Below, in pieces: positions 1-7,470 of a DNA stretch of 64,000 bases (positions are counted from its first letter, which is position 1; each line of letters begins with the position of its first letter). Source of the stretch: Pleionea mediterranea (GTDB lineage Bacteria > Pseudomonadota > Gammaproteobacteria > Enterobacterales > Kangiellaceae); contig NZ_QGGU01000009.1 of NCBI RefSeq assembly GCF_003148745.1, positions 1-64,000 on the forward strand, read 5' to 3'. The notes beneath the pieces are model-generated. The model did no database searches, was not told the DNA's origin, and worked only from the letters and a program-made list of their open reading frames with translations. Made by a program: the position numbers and the translations under genes.

Positions 1-77
1 TTACCTGCCTGATTAATACCACAAACTTGGAATACGTTCTTTGCTAAATCAATAGAAACTAGTTTAATATTATTCAT
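1..77 (-). CDS. IS110-family transposase, N-terminal fragment (cut by window edge)
   Basis: Reading the minus strand from an ATG at 77 gives a frame open to the window edge that begins MNNIKLVSIDLAKNVFQVCG. This is the characteristic start of IS110-family transposases, where the Asp of the IDLAK motif is the first acidic residue of the DEDD RuvC-like catalytic domain. An AGAGAGGT ribosome binding site precedes the ATG. IS110 enzymes insert through a circular intermediate, and some are guided by an element-encoded bridge RNA. Only 25 codons are visible, so it cannot be said whether the gene is intact. The identification rests on this N-terminal motif alone. Confidence 0.85.
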   Translation of the reverse strand, partial: MNNIKLVSIDLAKNVFQVCGINQAG

Positions 78-179
78 GATGAATACCTCTCTGATCACTT
101 AAGTTCCAAAACTAAGTATGGCGCATTATGACGCCGTTAGTAGGGAGGTGTTTATCGCATCACCCATCACTTATTCACT
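78..179 (-). mobile_element. Probable non-coding end of the IS110 element
   Basis: This is the 102-bp gap between the IS110 transposase start and the stop codon of the neighbouring Sel1 gene. It holds the transposase ribosome binding site and a small GGCG/CGCC hairpin at 120-135. In some IS110-group elements the non-coding DNA upstream of the transposase encodes the bridge RNA. No terminal inverted repeats are visible, as is usual for the family, so the outer boundary of the element cannot be placed. Confidence 0.4.
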
Positions 180-1280
180 TTAATTAGAAAAACACGACAA
201 ACCGTCTTTACCACTATTCTTAATATCAAATATTTTTTTCTCTAAATACTCAAACCCATCAACTTTAGACACAACCCTGTACAACTCTAGTAAATCGATT
301 AATGAATCAAAACCTCCTAAACATGCATCTTTAATATAATAATGCTCAGCAATTTCAAAATCATTGTTAGTCTTCATGGTTTTAACATAAACAAAAGCCA
401 GTGGACGATAAGATTTTTCAACTCCTCCTTTAGCAGCCTTTAATAAAAACTCCTTTGCTTTTCGGTAGTCAATTTCTATACCACCGTCTCCATTAAGATA
501 AGCCATTCCTAAAAAGTAACAATCCTCCAATGATTTTTCTTTAACTTTATCAAATAACTTGATAGCTTCTCTCCCCATCCCATTATCCATATATATCGAG
601 AAAAGATTCCTTCGTGCTTGCGGGTGACCATGAGATACAGATTTCAATAAATAATGCTTTTGCTTTCCAATATTACCAAGCTGTTCACTAATTACAGATA
701 GATTATAGCTGACTGCTCCGTCATCATACGATAGTATCTGTTGAAGCAATCGTTTAGACTTATTTAAGTCTTTTTCAACAATCTCACCTTCGAAATAAAA
801 TAAAGCCAATTTCTTTATAGAATATACATCACCTTTATCAGATAGTTTTCTATAATAACTAACAGCTTTTTTTGAATTTACTCGCCCCTCTAAGTTGAAG
901 TAATACTCTGCAAGAGAAAGATACGCGGAGTAAACTCCTTTATCACCAAGATTTTCTAACAACACGATTTTCTCATTAGACGCTAACGTCTCTTTTTTAA
1001 CTACACAATAATACTGCTCTAATAAGTTATTGCTGTCACACAGTTCGCTATAATCTACAGCACCTTTTGAACTAAATTGAAAAGATTTTACAACATTAGT
1101 TCGTAATTTTTCATCTAGCGCAGTATATACAACAGGGATATTTGCTGTCAGCTTTAAGTTAACTCCCAAAAATAATAGTAATAAAATATTATTCAATATG
1201 CCAAATCTCGTGTTGAATTCATCCACCGCGACTGTAAATTTTTTGATAAGTTTTCGGAAGTGCAAAAATCTGCAGAACAC
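180..1280 (-). CDS. Sel1-repeat (TPR-like) protein with N-terminal membrane or signal segment
   Basis: The 366-aa product has a basic N-terminus, then a hydrophobic stretch at about residues 28-50 (signal anchor or signal peptide). From about 110 to 330 it has several Sel1-like repeats of the A-x-YY-x-KA type, for example AVSYYRKLSDKGD and KAKEFLLKAAKGG. Sel1 repeats are alpha-helical solenoids that scaffold protein complexes, often at the envelope; the partner is unknown. The start lies 7 bp after the stop of the upstream mscS-like gene, but an internal start is possible. The gene is visibly more AT-rich than its neighbours and its 3' end abuts an IS110 element, so acquisition by transfer or a truncated C-terminus are both possible. 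Confidence 0.7.
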   Translation of the reverse strand: MFCRFLHFRKLIKKFTVAVDEFNTRFGILNNILLLLFLGVNLKLTANIPVVYTALDEKLRTNVVKSFQFSSKGAVDYSELCDSNNLLEQYYCVVKKETLASNEKIVLLENLGDKGVYSAYLSLAEYYFNLEGRVNSKKAVSYYRKLSDKGDVYSIKKLALFYFEGEIVEKDLNKSKRLLQQILSYDDGAVSYNLSVISEQLGNIGKQKHYLLKSVSHGHPQARRNLFSIYMDNGMGREAIKLFDKVKEKSLEDCYFLGMAYLNGDGGIEIDYRKAKEFLLKAAKGGVEKSYRPLAFVYVKTMKTNNDFEIAEHYYIKDACLGGFDSLIDLLELYRVVSKVDGFEYLEKKIFDIKNSGKDGLSCFSN

Positions 1281-1287
1281 CCAAAAC

Positions 1288-2304
1288 TCACCCCTCTGCC
1301 GACTGCTTAACCATTAACGGTTCTTTAAACGTTAATGTACGGTATGGGAATGGAATTTCAATTCCGGCATCATCCAGAGCCTGTTTGATGGCACCGACTA
1401 CTTCGCTGCGTGAACGTCGTTGCCCTACGGGTGTTGCTTCGGTCCACCAGGTGACTTCAATATCAATACTGCTGTCACCAAAACCGTGCAAAAACACCTG
1501 AATCGGTTGATCACTGTTGACTGATTCACAGGCATCTACGGCTTTTTCAATAACAGGAAGCGCGGCATTGGCGTCTTCACCGTAAGCGACGCCGGTCATT
1601 AATGTCATTCGACGTTCATCTTGTTCGGTTAACACATACACCGGATTTTTAAATAAAAATGAATTGGGGACTAACACCAATTCGCCATTGGTTTTTCGAA
1701 TTTGCGTCATTCTTACCGACACATCTTCAACTTTACCGACAATGCTTTCACATTCAATAAAGTCACCGGTTTCAAACGGGTATTTCCACAACAATAAAAT
1801 ACCGGCAAAAAAGTTTTCAAAAATTTCTTTAAAAGCAAAACCAATCGCGATAGACGCAAGCCCTAAACCACCTAATGCTTTGGCAGGGGTTAAACCGGGA
1901 AACACCACCATCGCAGCCAGTAAAAAACCAAACAGCCACACCGAAATGCGTGTCATTCGAGTTAAAAGCTCACGCAGTGATGTGCGCATATTGCTTTTGC
2001 CGGTCATTTTAAATACCACTTTACCCAGCAGCATGGCAAACAGGCCGGTTAAAATAAGTACAAATAACCCGGCGATTAAATAAGGCGTATGAGCTATAAA
2101 GTTTTTAACGATACCCATGACAGTTTCGTGCAAGGTTTCTGTGGCGGATTCAAGACTTAATAAAGAAGTGTCGCTATTGGCAGTACTTGGTTTCTGCATA
2201 GAAGCCGTATCGTTATTCGACCCATCAACCTTATCATTGGATGCAAACACAAGCATTGCACAGGTAAAAAACAAAGCCCCGATGAATAATCGTAATAAAT
2301 TCAT
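1288..2304 (-). CDS. MscS-family small-conductance mechanosensitive channel
   Basis: The 338-aa product starts with a signal-like hydrophobic segment (about 1-22), followed by a polar S/T/N-rich linker and three membrane helices. The pore-lining TM3 signature GLGLASIAIGFAFKEIFENF lies at about 145-165. The beta domain follows, with the conserved FETGDFIE and VPNSFLFKNPV motifs. Family members open under membrane tension to release solutes during osmotic downshift. The length is close to that of E. coli MscS (286 aa) plus an N-terminal extension. A second, more distant family member lies at 47913-49001, so the organism has at least two MscS-type channels. Confidence 0.93.
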   Translation of the reverse strand: MNLLRLFIGALFFTCAMLVFASNDKVDGSNNDTASMQKPSTANSDTSLLSLESATETLHETVMGIVKNFIAHTPYLIAGLFVLILTGLFAMLLGKVVFKMTGKSNMRTSLRELLTRMTRISVWLFGFLLAAMVVFPGLTPAKALGGLGLASIAIGFAFKEIFENFFAGILLLWKYPFETGDFIECESIVGKVEDVSVRMTQIRKTNGELVLVPNSFLFKNPVYVLTEQDERRMTLMTGVAYGEDANAALPVIEKAVDACESVNSDQPIQVFLHGFGDSSIDIEVTWWTEATPVGQRRSRSEVVGAIKQALDDAGIEIPFPYRTLTFKEPLMVKQSAEG

Positions 2305-2401
2305 AATGCATCCTTAAAATATTTTTTTGAATCGCACTTACATTCAAAACCAATACGCCAAATGATAACGAATGGATTAACAGCAACCGCTTTCCACTCA
2401 A

Positions 2402-3937
2402 TTACTTCCAACGATAAACCGTGGCGCTCACTTTATCGTACAGGGTATTGATCAACTTTTCGGCCACATCTCGCTCAAGATATTTGATAGAAATATGGTG
2501 CCGGTTCATATCGAGTCCGGCCAAATCTATGGCGACCGAGGCCATTTTAGTTCGACGATCGAGCGGATTTTCGCGCAGCTCAACGGATTGAATTTTACTG
2601 ATTGGCACCATGGTTGTGTGCTGTACCATCCAGCCACTTTGATAGATAAGTGCATTGTCGGAAAAACCATAACGCATACTGGCAACGGTTTTTCGTGCGT
2701 AAATAACCACCCAAATCATAAGCAGCGAAAACCACAGTGCATGAAATGAAAGCTTAAACCAGGACACCGCCACTATGATTGTGACTACCAGAGATTGAGC
2801 ACGCACAATGCGTTTCCAACCGCGAAAAGCAACCGAATGCCACTGCTCAACATTGCGTGAAACTTTTGGTTGAATAGCGGCTAAAAAATCATTCACCCGT
2901 TGCGAATCAATAATCGGCGCAATCCAGCGAAGCATTTTACGGGCACCGCCTGGCTGACCAGCGGCGTTACCGCCTGCCGTAGCAATCCGCACCGATGACC
3001 GGGCAAAGTAACGATGCAATACGTTCTCCGATACCGACACCATTTGGATGCGTTGCTCAGGTACGGTCGCGTTAAACTGGGTTAACAAACCATATTGTGC
3101 CGCAAGCTTATCGCCGGAACGCATTAACTCGAAGCCGTAATAGGTGAACACCATAAAAATAATCGATAACAATCGGATAAAGATAAAAAAGGCAATAATG
3201 CCCAGCACAACCATAGTGGCAATGCTGAGCGGATGATCCATATTAAAATTGATACCCTCAAACCAGCCGCCCATGGATACTTCAAGCCAATCAAAAAACT
3301 TATCCAGTGCGCGAGTTTGTGCCAGTAAACCAAATGCAAACGCCACCACCAGCATGCCTTTATTGGAAATAACCCCGGCTTTTATTAACTCTGATAAAGG
3401 AATGGTCAGTAACGGTGGACGCTGGTCTGCCGAATCACTTGCTTCGTCGGTTTCTTCATCGTCGTGATGCACAGCGGCTTTCGCCTGCAATACTTTTTGT
3501 TTGATTTCTTCTACGGCGGTTAGCGATACCACGCGCATAACCGCTTCCGGTTTACCGCCACTGGCCGACTCCAGCTCAAGCTGTGCCACACCAAACAATC
3601 GATGTAATGGATTGCGGGTTAGATTAAGATTTTGAATGCGCTCGTACTTAACGTGTCGAACATTTTTAATTAACACGCCTTCACGGATCATCACTTCATT
3701 CTCGGCCAATGTGTAGCGATACACCCAGTATTGAATGATCGCAAATAACACACCGGGGATCACAAATACTGCAGCCAAGGTTTCATAACTGTCACCACCG
3801 CCAGCAAAAAACGCAACCAGCAAGGGTACAAAAAAGTGTTTGATAAATTCGATGATAATAAACAGCCACGACATGGGGTGTAGCCGTTTTTCCGTATTCA
3901 CCGCATTGCTCATATCCGTGTCCTTATACTGCGTCAT
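2402..3937 (-). CDS. Bacterial PH-domain membrane protein, YdbT type
   Basis: This 511-aa membrane protein has three bPH2 (DUF304) units, each preceded by hydrophobic helices. The recurring signature is visible at about 95-115 (VKYERIQNLNLTRNPLHRLFG), 290-310 (VPEQRIQMVSVSENVLHRYF) and 445-460 (ISKIQSVELRENPLDRR). A poly-acidic linker with DDEETDEASDS occurs near 155-170. YdbT and YdbS proteins are usually encoded as a pair; their biochemical role is not established. The start overlaps the stop of the upstream partner by 14 nt. An AGGA motif supports the ATG at 3937, but a second ATG at 3913 has an equally good AAGGA. Confidence 0.85.
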   Translation of the reverse strand: MTQYKDTDMSNAVNTEKRLHPMSWLFIIIEFIKHFFVPLLVAFFAGGGDSYETLAAVFVIPGVLFAIIQYWVYRYTLAENEVMIREGVLIKNVRHVKYERIQNLNLTRNPLHRLFGVAQLELESASGGKPEAVMRVVSLTAVEEIKQKVLQAKAAVHHDDEETDEASDSADQRPPLLTIPLSELIKAGVISNKGMLVVAFAFGLLAQTRALDKFFDWLEVSMGGWFEGINFNMDHPLSIATMVVLGIIAFFIFIRLLSIIFMVFTYYGFELMRSGDKLAAQYGLLTQFNATVPEQRIQMVSVSENVLHRYFARSSVRIATAGGNAAGQPGGARKMLRWIAPIIDSQRVNDFLAAIQPKVSRNVEQWHSVAFRGWKRIVRAQSLVVTIIVAVSWFKLSFHALWFSLLMIWVVIYARKTVASMRYGFSDNALIYQSGWMVQHTTMVPISKIQSVELRENPLDRRTKMASVAIDLAGLDMNRHHISIKYLERDVAEKLINTLYDKVSATVYRWK

Positions 3938-4643
3938 ATTTTTCCTGAATCAGTAATTCGTCGCGAATTTCTACGGCTTTTTCGTGGCTAAGGCCGGTTA
4001 AAGACACCGATGCATTCATGGTGCCTGCGGTATGCAAAATAAGCTGAGCAATGTTGTAGTTACGTTGTAATGGCCCCTGGGTAACGTCGATATGTTGCAC
4101 ACGTGATCGCGGTACAGCGTATTGTTTTCGCCACCAGATCCCCTGCTGTATATAAAGTCCCTGCTCATCAAAACGCCATTTTGTGCGCTGATATTTTTTC
4201 GTTGGATAAACAGAAATCATAAAGTAAGCCAGCCAAGCTAATAACAACACTTCAATCACAATCAACCACCAGGGCGGCAAGGTCAGTAGCGAAACAAATA
4301 ACACCACCGTACCTATGGTTGCCATCAGAAAAATAATCGCAAATGAAATAATGCCGCTAATCTGAAAATAATTTTTTGCTTTTGCGGCGAGAAAAACCGA
4401 CTCGGTCATCTGGGTAACGGACTGTTTGGCGGGGGGCTTTTCCTGCTCTGGCATTTGCCCGCTTTGATCCAACGAGGAGGATTGATTAGTCGACGCTTGT
4501 TGCGTTTGCATTAACGATTCGTTAGAACCTTGCTGATTAGAAGAATGATCGTTTGAGGTCTGCTCCGTTTGAACTTCGGAACTCCCTCCCTTAGACGCTT
4601 GACGATTGTCCCGGCGGTTCTCATTGTCTTCTTTTTGATTCAT
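3924..4643 (-). CDS. Bacterial PH-domain membrane protein, YdbS type
   Basis: The 239-aa product has an unusual N-terminal region of about 85 residues rich in Q, S, N and T. Two membrane helices follow at about 98-145, then a single bPH2 domain with the signature VPRSRVQHIDVTQGPLQRNY. The first gene of a translationally overlapping pair with the YdbT-like gene, it most likely forms a complex with that product. The hydrophilic N-terminus is predicted to be cytoplasmic and disordered, and is longer than in typical YdbS proteins. Function is unknown beyond membership of the family. Confidence 0.82.
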   Translation of the reverse strand: MNQKEDNENRRDNRQASKGGSSEVQTEQTSNDHSSNQQGSNESLMQTQQASTNQSSSLDQSGQMPEQEKPPAKQSVTQMTESVFLAAKAKNYFQISGIISFAIIFLMATIGTVVLFVSLLTLPPWWLIVIEVLLLAWLAYFMISVYPTKKYQRTKWRFDEQGLYIQQGIWWRKQYAVPRSRVQHIDVTQGPLQRNYNIAQLILHTAGTMNASVSLTGLSHEKAVEIRDELLIQEKYDAV

Positions 4644-4682
4644 AAATTCAGTTATTCCTTACACCTGATGTGTATGACTTTG

Positions 4683-4716
4683 GTCTCTAGCTTTTTGTCT
4701 CTAGCTTTTTATCTCT
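4683..4716. repeat. Short tandem repeat, 14-bp unit
   Basis: Two perfect copies of GTCTCTAGCTTTTT lie at 4683-4696 and 4697-4710, followed by a partial third copy (ATCTCT). It is one of several similar short arrays in spacers of this window. Confidence 0.85.
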
Positions 4717-4891
4717 GAACAATGACTATTCACCGATCAGTCATTTATTATTCAAAGTTGACTCTTTGGGCATTCATTGTTCGATAATAATTCTACAAGC
4801 TGTTCTATAACCTGTTTATCACTAGCTGAGTCAAATTTAGCGTCGCTTTATTACATAAGCGTTGATATTGCTGTTTTTATTTTGCATGTTT

Positions 4892-4923
4892 AACCAATCG
4901 CTTTTAAAAAAAGCGATTGGTTT
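4892..4923 (-). terminator. Intrinsic terminator of the metalloprotease gene
   Basis: AACCAATCGCTTTT and its complement AAAAGCGATTGGTT form a 13-14 bp stem with a tiny A-rich loop. It sits 27 bp downstream of the stop codon at 4950 on the minus strand. The U-tract is poor (GGTTAAAC after the stem), so termination may be partial. Confidence 0.55.
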
Positions 4924-4949
4924 GCCATAAACTCAAATAAGAATATTTT

Positions 4950-7388
4950 TTAGTTATTACCAATTGGTGAACCCGGCGGTAATGCCACCGAAGGTCGTTC
5001 ACCTTCAAAGGATTCTTCACGAGTGTTTAACAACGACTGTAAGCTTTTGTAATAGCCATAACTGTCATCGGACTTACGGGCACGCCCAAGTCGTTTTTTG
5101 GTCCAGTGCTGCAGATAATCAAGCTCTGTCACCACCGACGATAAAGACTCAATCGGCAACGACTTTAAGTTATAAAGTTTAATCAACTGCGTTATGTAAG
5201 CATGCAGTACACGCATATTTATTTGAAACGCGTCCTGTTGTTGATAGTCGGTATCCACTAACTGACTGCTTATCGCACGTAATACAGAGCCTGCGGTTAA
5301 CTGATTGTCCTTCGATTGCTGTGCCAGTCGCGTTAAGCGCTCTTTATTTAACAACAAGCTTAATGTGTGATTGGCACTCGCTTCTGCAATGGATAAGGGA
5401 TCGAGCGACAACCCTGTTTTGCCATTAAAGCTTTCGCGGCTTTTTGAATAACCGTATGCCTTGGGCGGGATCAAATTAACAATACGTTGATCCAGCGCCA
5501 AAAATTCGGGCGTCAATGTTTTTAGTAAAGCATCCAGTGCGGCCTGTTGACTCTGTTTATCCACTGTTTTCTGAATAAATTCATCTTCACCTTTTACCGC
5601 ATACTGATAGTGACGCCCTGCAATTAACTTAACCGCCGCTTCCACCTGAAACCGGTGCAGGTTATACACCGGCACCAACACTTCTTCCAGTTGGGAAAAA
5701 GGCACGCCATCGGCGATCACTTGCTGATTAAAATTTGCCAGCGCCAGTTCGCGTATGGACATAATATGCGTCAGTGCTTTTGCGGCGTCGGCACCATTAT
5801 CCCAAAGGTGCGCCGTAGCATGCAGACCGGATGCCGGACGGGCATCGGGATCGCTGATATAACTCAGCTCTTTCTGTTTCGACTCGGCAATTATGCTGTT
5901 TAAAAAATCCTTCTCGATTGCTGTTTGGTCATCACTGTTAATATCAACATCATCTGAATTATTTTGAACAGCATCGCCGTAACCGTACTTAACCACCTGT
6001 TTATCCCACTCACCAATGCCGGTATCGTAAGCATTGCTCATCACTATTTTGTTGTCTTCGATTTGAAACAACGGATGTGGATAGTCCATTACCGAAGCGC
6101 GGCCATCGGCGCTGGCGGCAAAGTTATGAGCGATACCCAGCGTGTGCCCCACTTCGTGCGCCGATAATTGTCGTATTCGCGCTAACGCCATTTGTTGCTG
6201 CCTTGTTAAATCCGGCTCGTTGTCAAAAGGCGCGGTAACACCACGGGCAATCAACAGATCCTGACGGACACGAAGTGATCCCAATGTCACATGACCTTTA
6301 ATGATTTCTCCGGTTCTGGGATCGGTGACACCGGCACCGTATGACCAACCTCGCGTTGCCCGATGCACCCACTGGATCACGTTATAACGAACATCCATGG
6401 GATCGACATTTTCGGGCAATACCTTTACCTGAAACGCATCTATGTAACCGGCGGCTTCAAAAGCCTGATTCCACCAGCGGGCGCCATCCAATAATGCATT
6501 ACGCACCTGTTCCGGAGCGCCGCGATCCACATAATATACAATGGGCTCTATCGCCTCACTTTTTTCCGCCGCTGGATTTTTCTTAGTTAAACGATGCCGC
6601 GGTATAAATCGCTGCGTCATCGACTCGGTTAAACCGGCGGCATAATCGTGATAACTGAACGACCAGAAACCTGAATAGGGATGAAACACACGAGGCTTAT
6701 AATTATCGTCCGGTAATGCCACCATCGAAACGCGCTGGCGTAAGGTGAAAGACGATGCGCTTGGACTCACCTGTCGCAAATGGTTGCCGGCCTTTTTTCC
6801 ACTAAAGGTTAAAATTGACTGCAACTCTGTATTGTCAGGAAACGATTTAATCACCGACTCATCAATACTGGATAAGGATTTGTTTAACTGAAAACTGCCC
6901 TGATTAACCTGCTGGATTCGATCAGCTATGCCCATGTGCTCGGACAATAAATAATCGTTAATTAAAATCAGGTAAGAATCCTTATCGGACGCCACCACAT
7001 CAAAACTGGCTAACACCGATTCGGCAAATGCTTCGCGAACCGATTGTCGCTCGGCGGCATTATCACTGTTGGCCCGATACTGGGTATTTTTTTCTACTAA
7101 AAAAAGTTTATCACCCACACGACGGAAAAAAACCAGCTGGCTGCCGCCCTGACGCCCGCGATCGAGACCAATGTCGTTCGATCCGAGTCCATAAGGCAAA
7201 CTGTGCATTAAAATAAATTCTTCATCTACCTTATCCACATCAAGATACACCGCTGCTTTTTTTGCATCGTAGTAAAGATCAAAAAAGCCAGGCTTAGCCG
7301 ACATGGATTGGGTGAAGCGGCTAATGGTTTCGCCAAATGCTGGCAAAACCATTAACAAACTGCATAAACTGATCAGACATTTTTTCAT
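4950..7388 (-). CDS. Exported zinc metalloprotease (DUF5117/DUF5118-type, metzincin-like)
   Basis: The 812-aa product has a clear signal peptide (KKCLISLCSLLMVLPAFG, cleavage near 20). The zinc-binding motif HEVGHTLGIAHN lies at about residues 410-421, the HExxHxxGxxH arrangement of metzincins, followed by a Met-turn-like VMDYPHP at about 433. The DUF5117-type N-terminal and long helical C-terminal domains match large uncharacterised proteases common in marine gammaproteobacteria and Bacteroidetes. It should act in the periplasm or outside the cell. It is followed by its own terminator and lies downstream of another exported peptidase on the same strand, 82 bp away. The physiological substrate is unknown. 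Confidence 0.9.
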   Translation of the reverse strand: MKKCLISLCSLLMVLPAFGETISRFTQSMSAKPGFFDLYYDAKKAAVYLDVDKVDEEFILMHSLPYGLGSNDIGLDRGRQGGSQLVFFRRVGDKLFLVEKNTQYRANSDNAAERQSVREAFAESVLASFDVVASDKDSYLILINDYLLSEHMGIADRIQQVNQGSFQLNKSLSSIDESVIKSFPDNTELQSILTFSGKKAGNHLRQVSPSASSFTLRQRVSMVALPDDNYKPRVFHPYSGFWSFSYHDYAAGLTESMTQRFIPRHRLTKKNPAAEKSEAIEPIVYYVDRGAPEQVRNALLDGARWWNQAFEAAGYIDAFQVKVLPENVDPMDVRYNVIQWVHRATRGWSYGAGVTDPRTGEIIKGHVTLGSLRVRQDLLIARGVTAPFDNEPDLTRQQQMALARIRQLSAHEVGHTLGIAHNFAASADGRASVMDYPHPLFQIEDNKIVMSNAYDTGIGEWDKQVVKYGYGDAVQNNSDDVDINSDDQTAIEKDFLNSIIAESKQKELSYISDPDARPASGLHATAHLWDNGADAAKALTHIMSIRELALANFNQQVIADGVPFSQLEEVLVPVYNLHRFQVEAAVKLIAGRHYQYAVKGEDEFIQKTVDKQSQQAALDALLKTLTPEFLALDQRIVNLIPPKAYGYSKSRESFNGKTGLSLDPLSIAEASANHTLSLLLNKERLTRLAQQSKDNQLTAGSVLRAISSQLVDTDYQQQDAFQINMRVLHAYITQLIKLYNLKSLPIESLSSVVTELDYLQHWTKKRLGRARKSDDSYGYYKSLQSLLNTREESFEGERPSVALPPGSPIGNN

Positions 7389-7470
7389 GTTAGTTTCTCG
7401 TCAATTTTTTTAGTAGGGTCTCTTTTTTAACGGAGAACCTTTTTTTAACACAGTATCACTTACAAACTAT

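Larger units (their letters stand above)
4644..4949. other. Intergenic spacer with short tandem repeat and terminator
   Basis: This 306-bp spacer lies between the ydbS-like gene and the metalloprotease gene, both on the minus strand. It holds a tandem repeat at 4683-4716 and a terminator hairpin at 4892-4923, listed separately. The rest is AT-rich, with no open frame or RNA that I can support. The promoter of the PH-domain pair should lie here, but no convincing -35/-10 pair was found. Confidence 0.5.
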
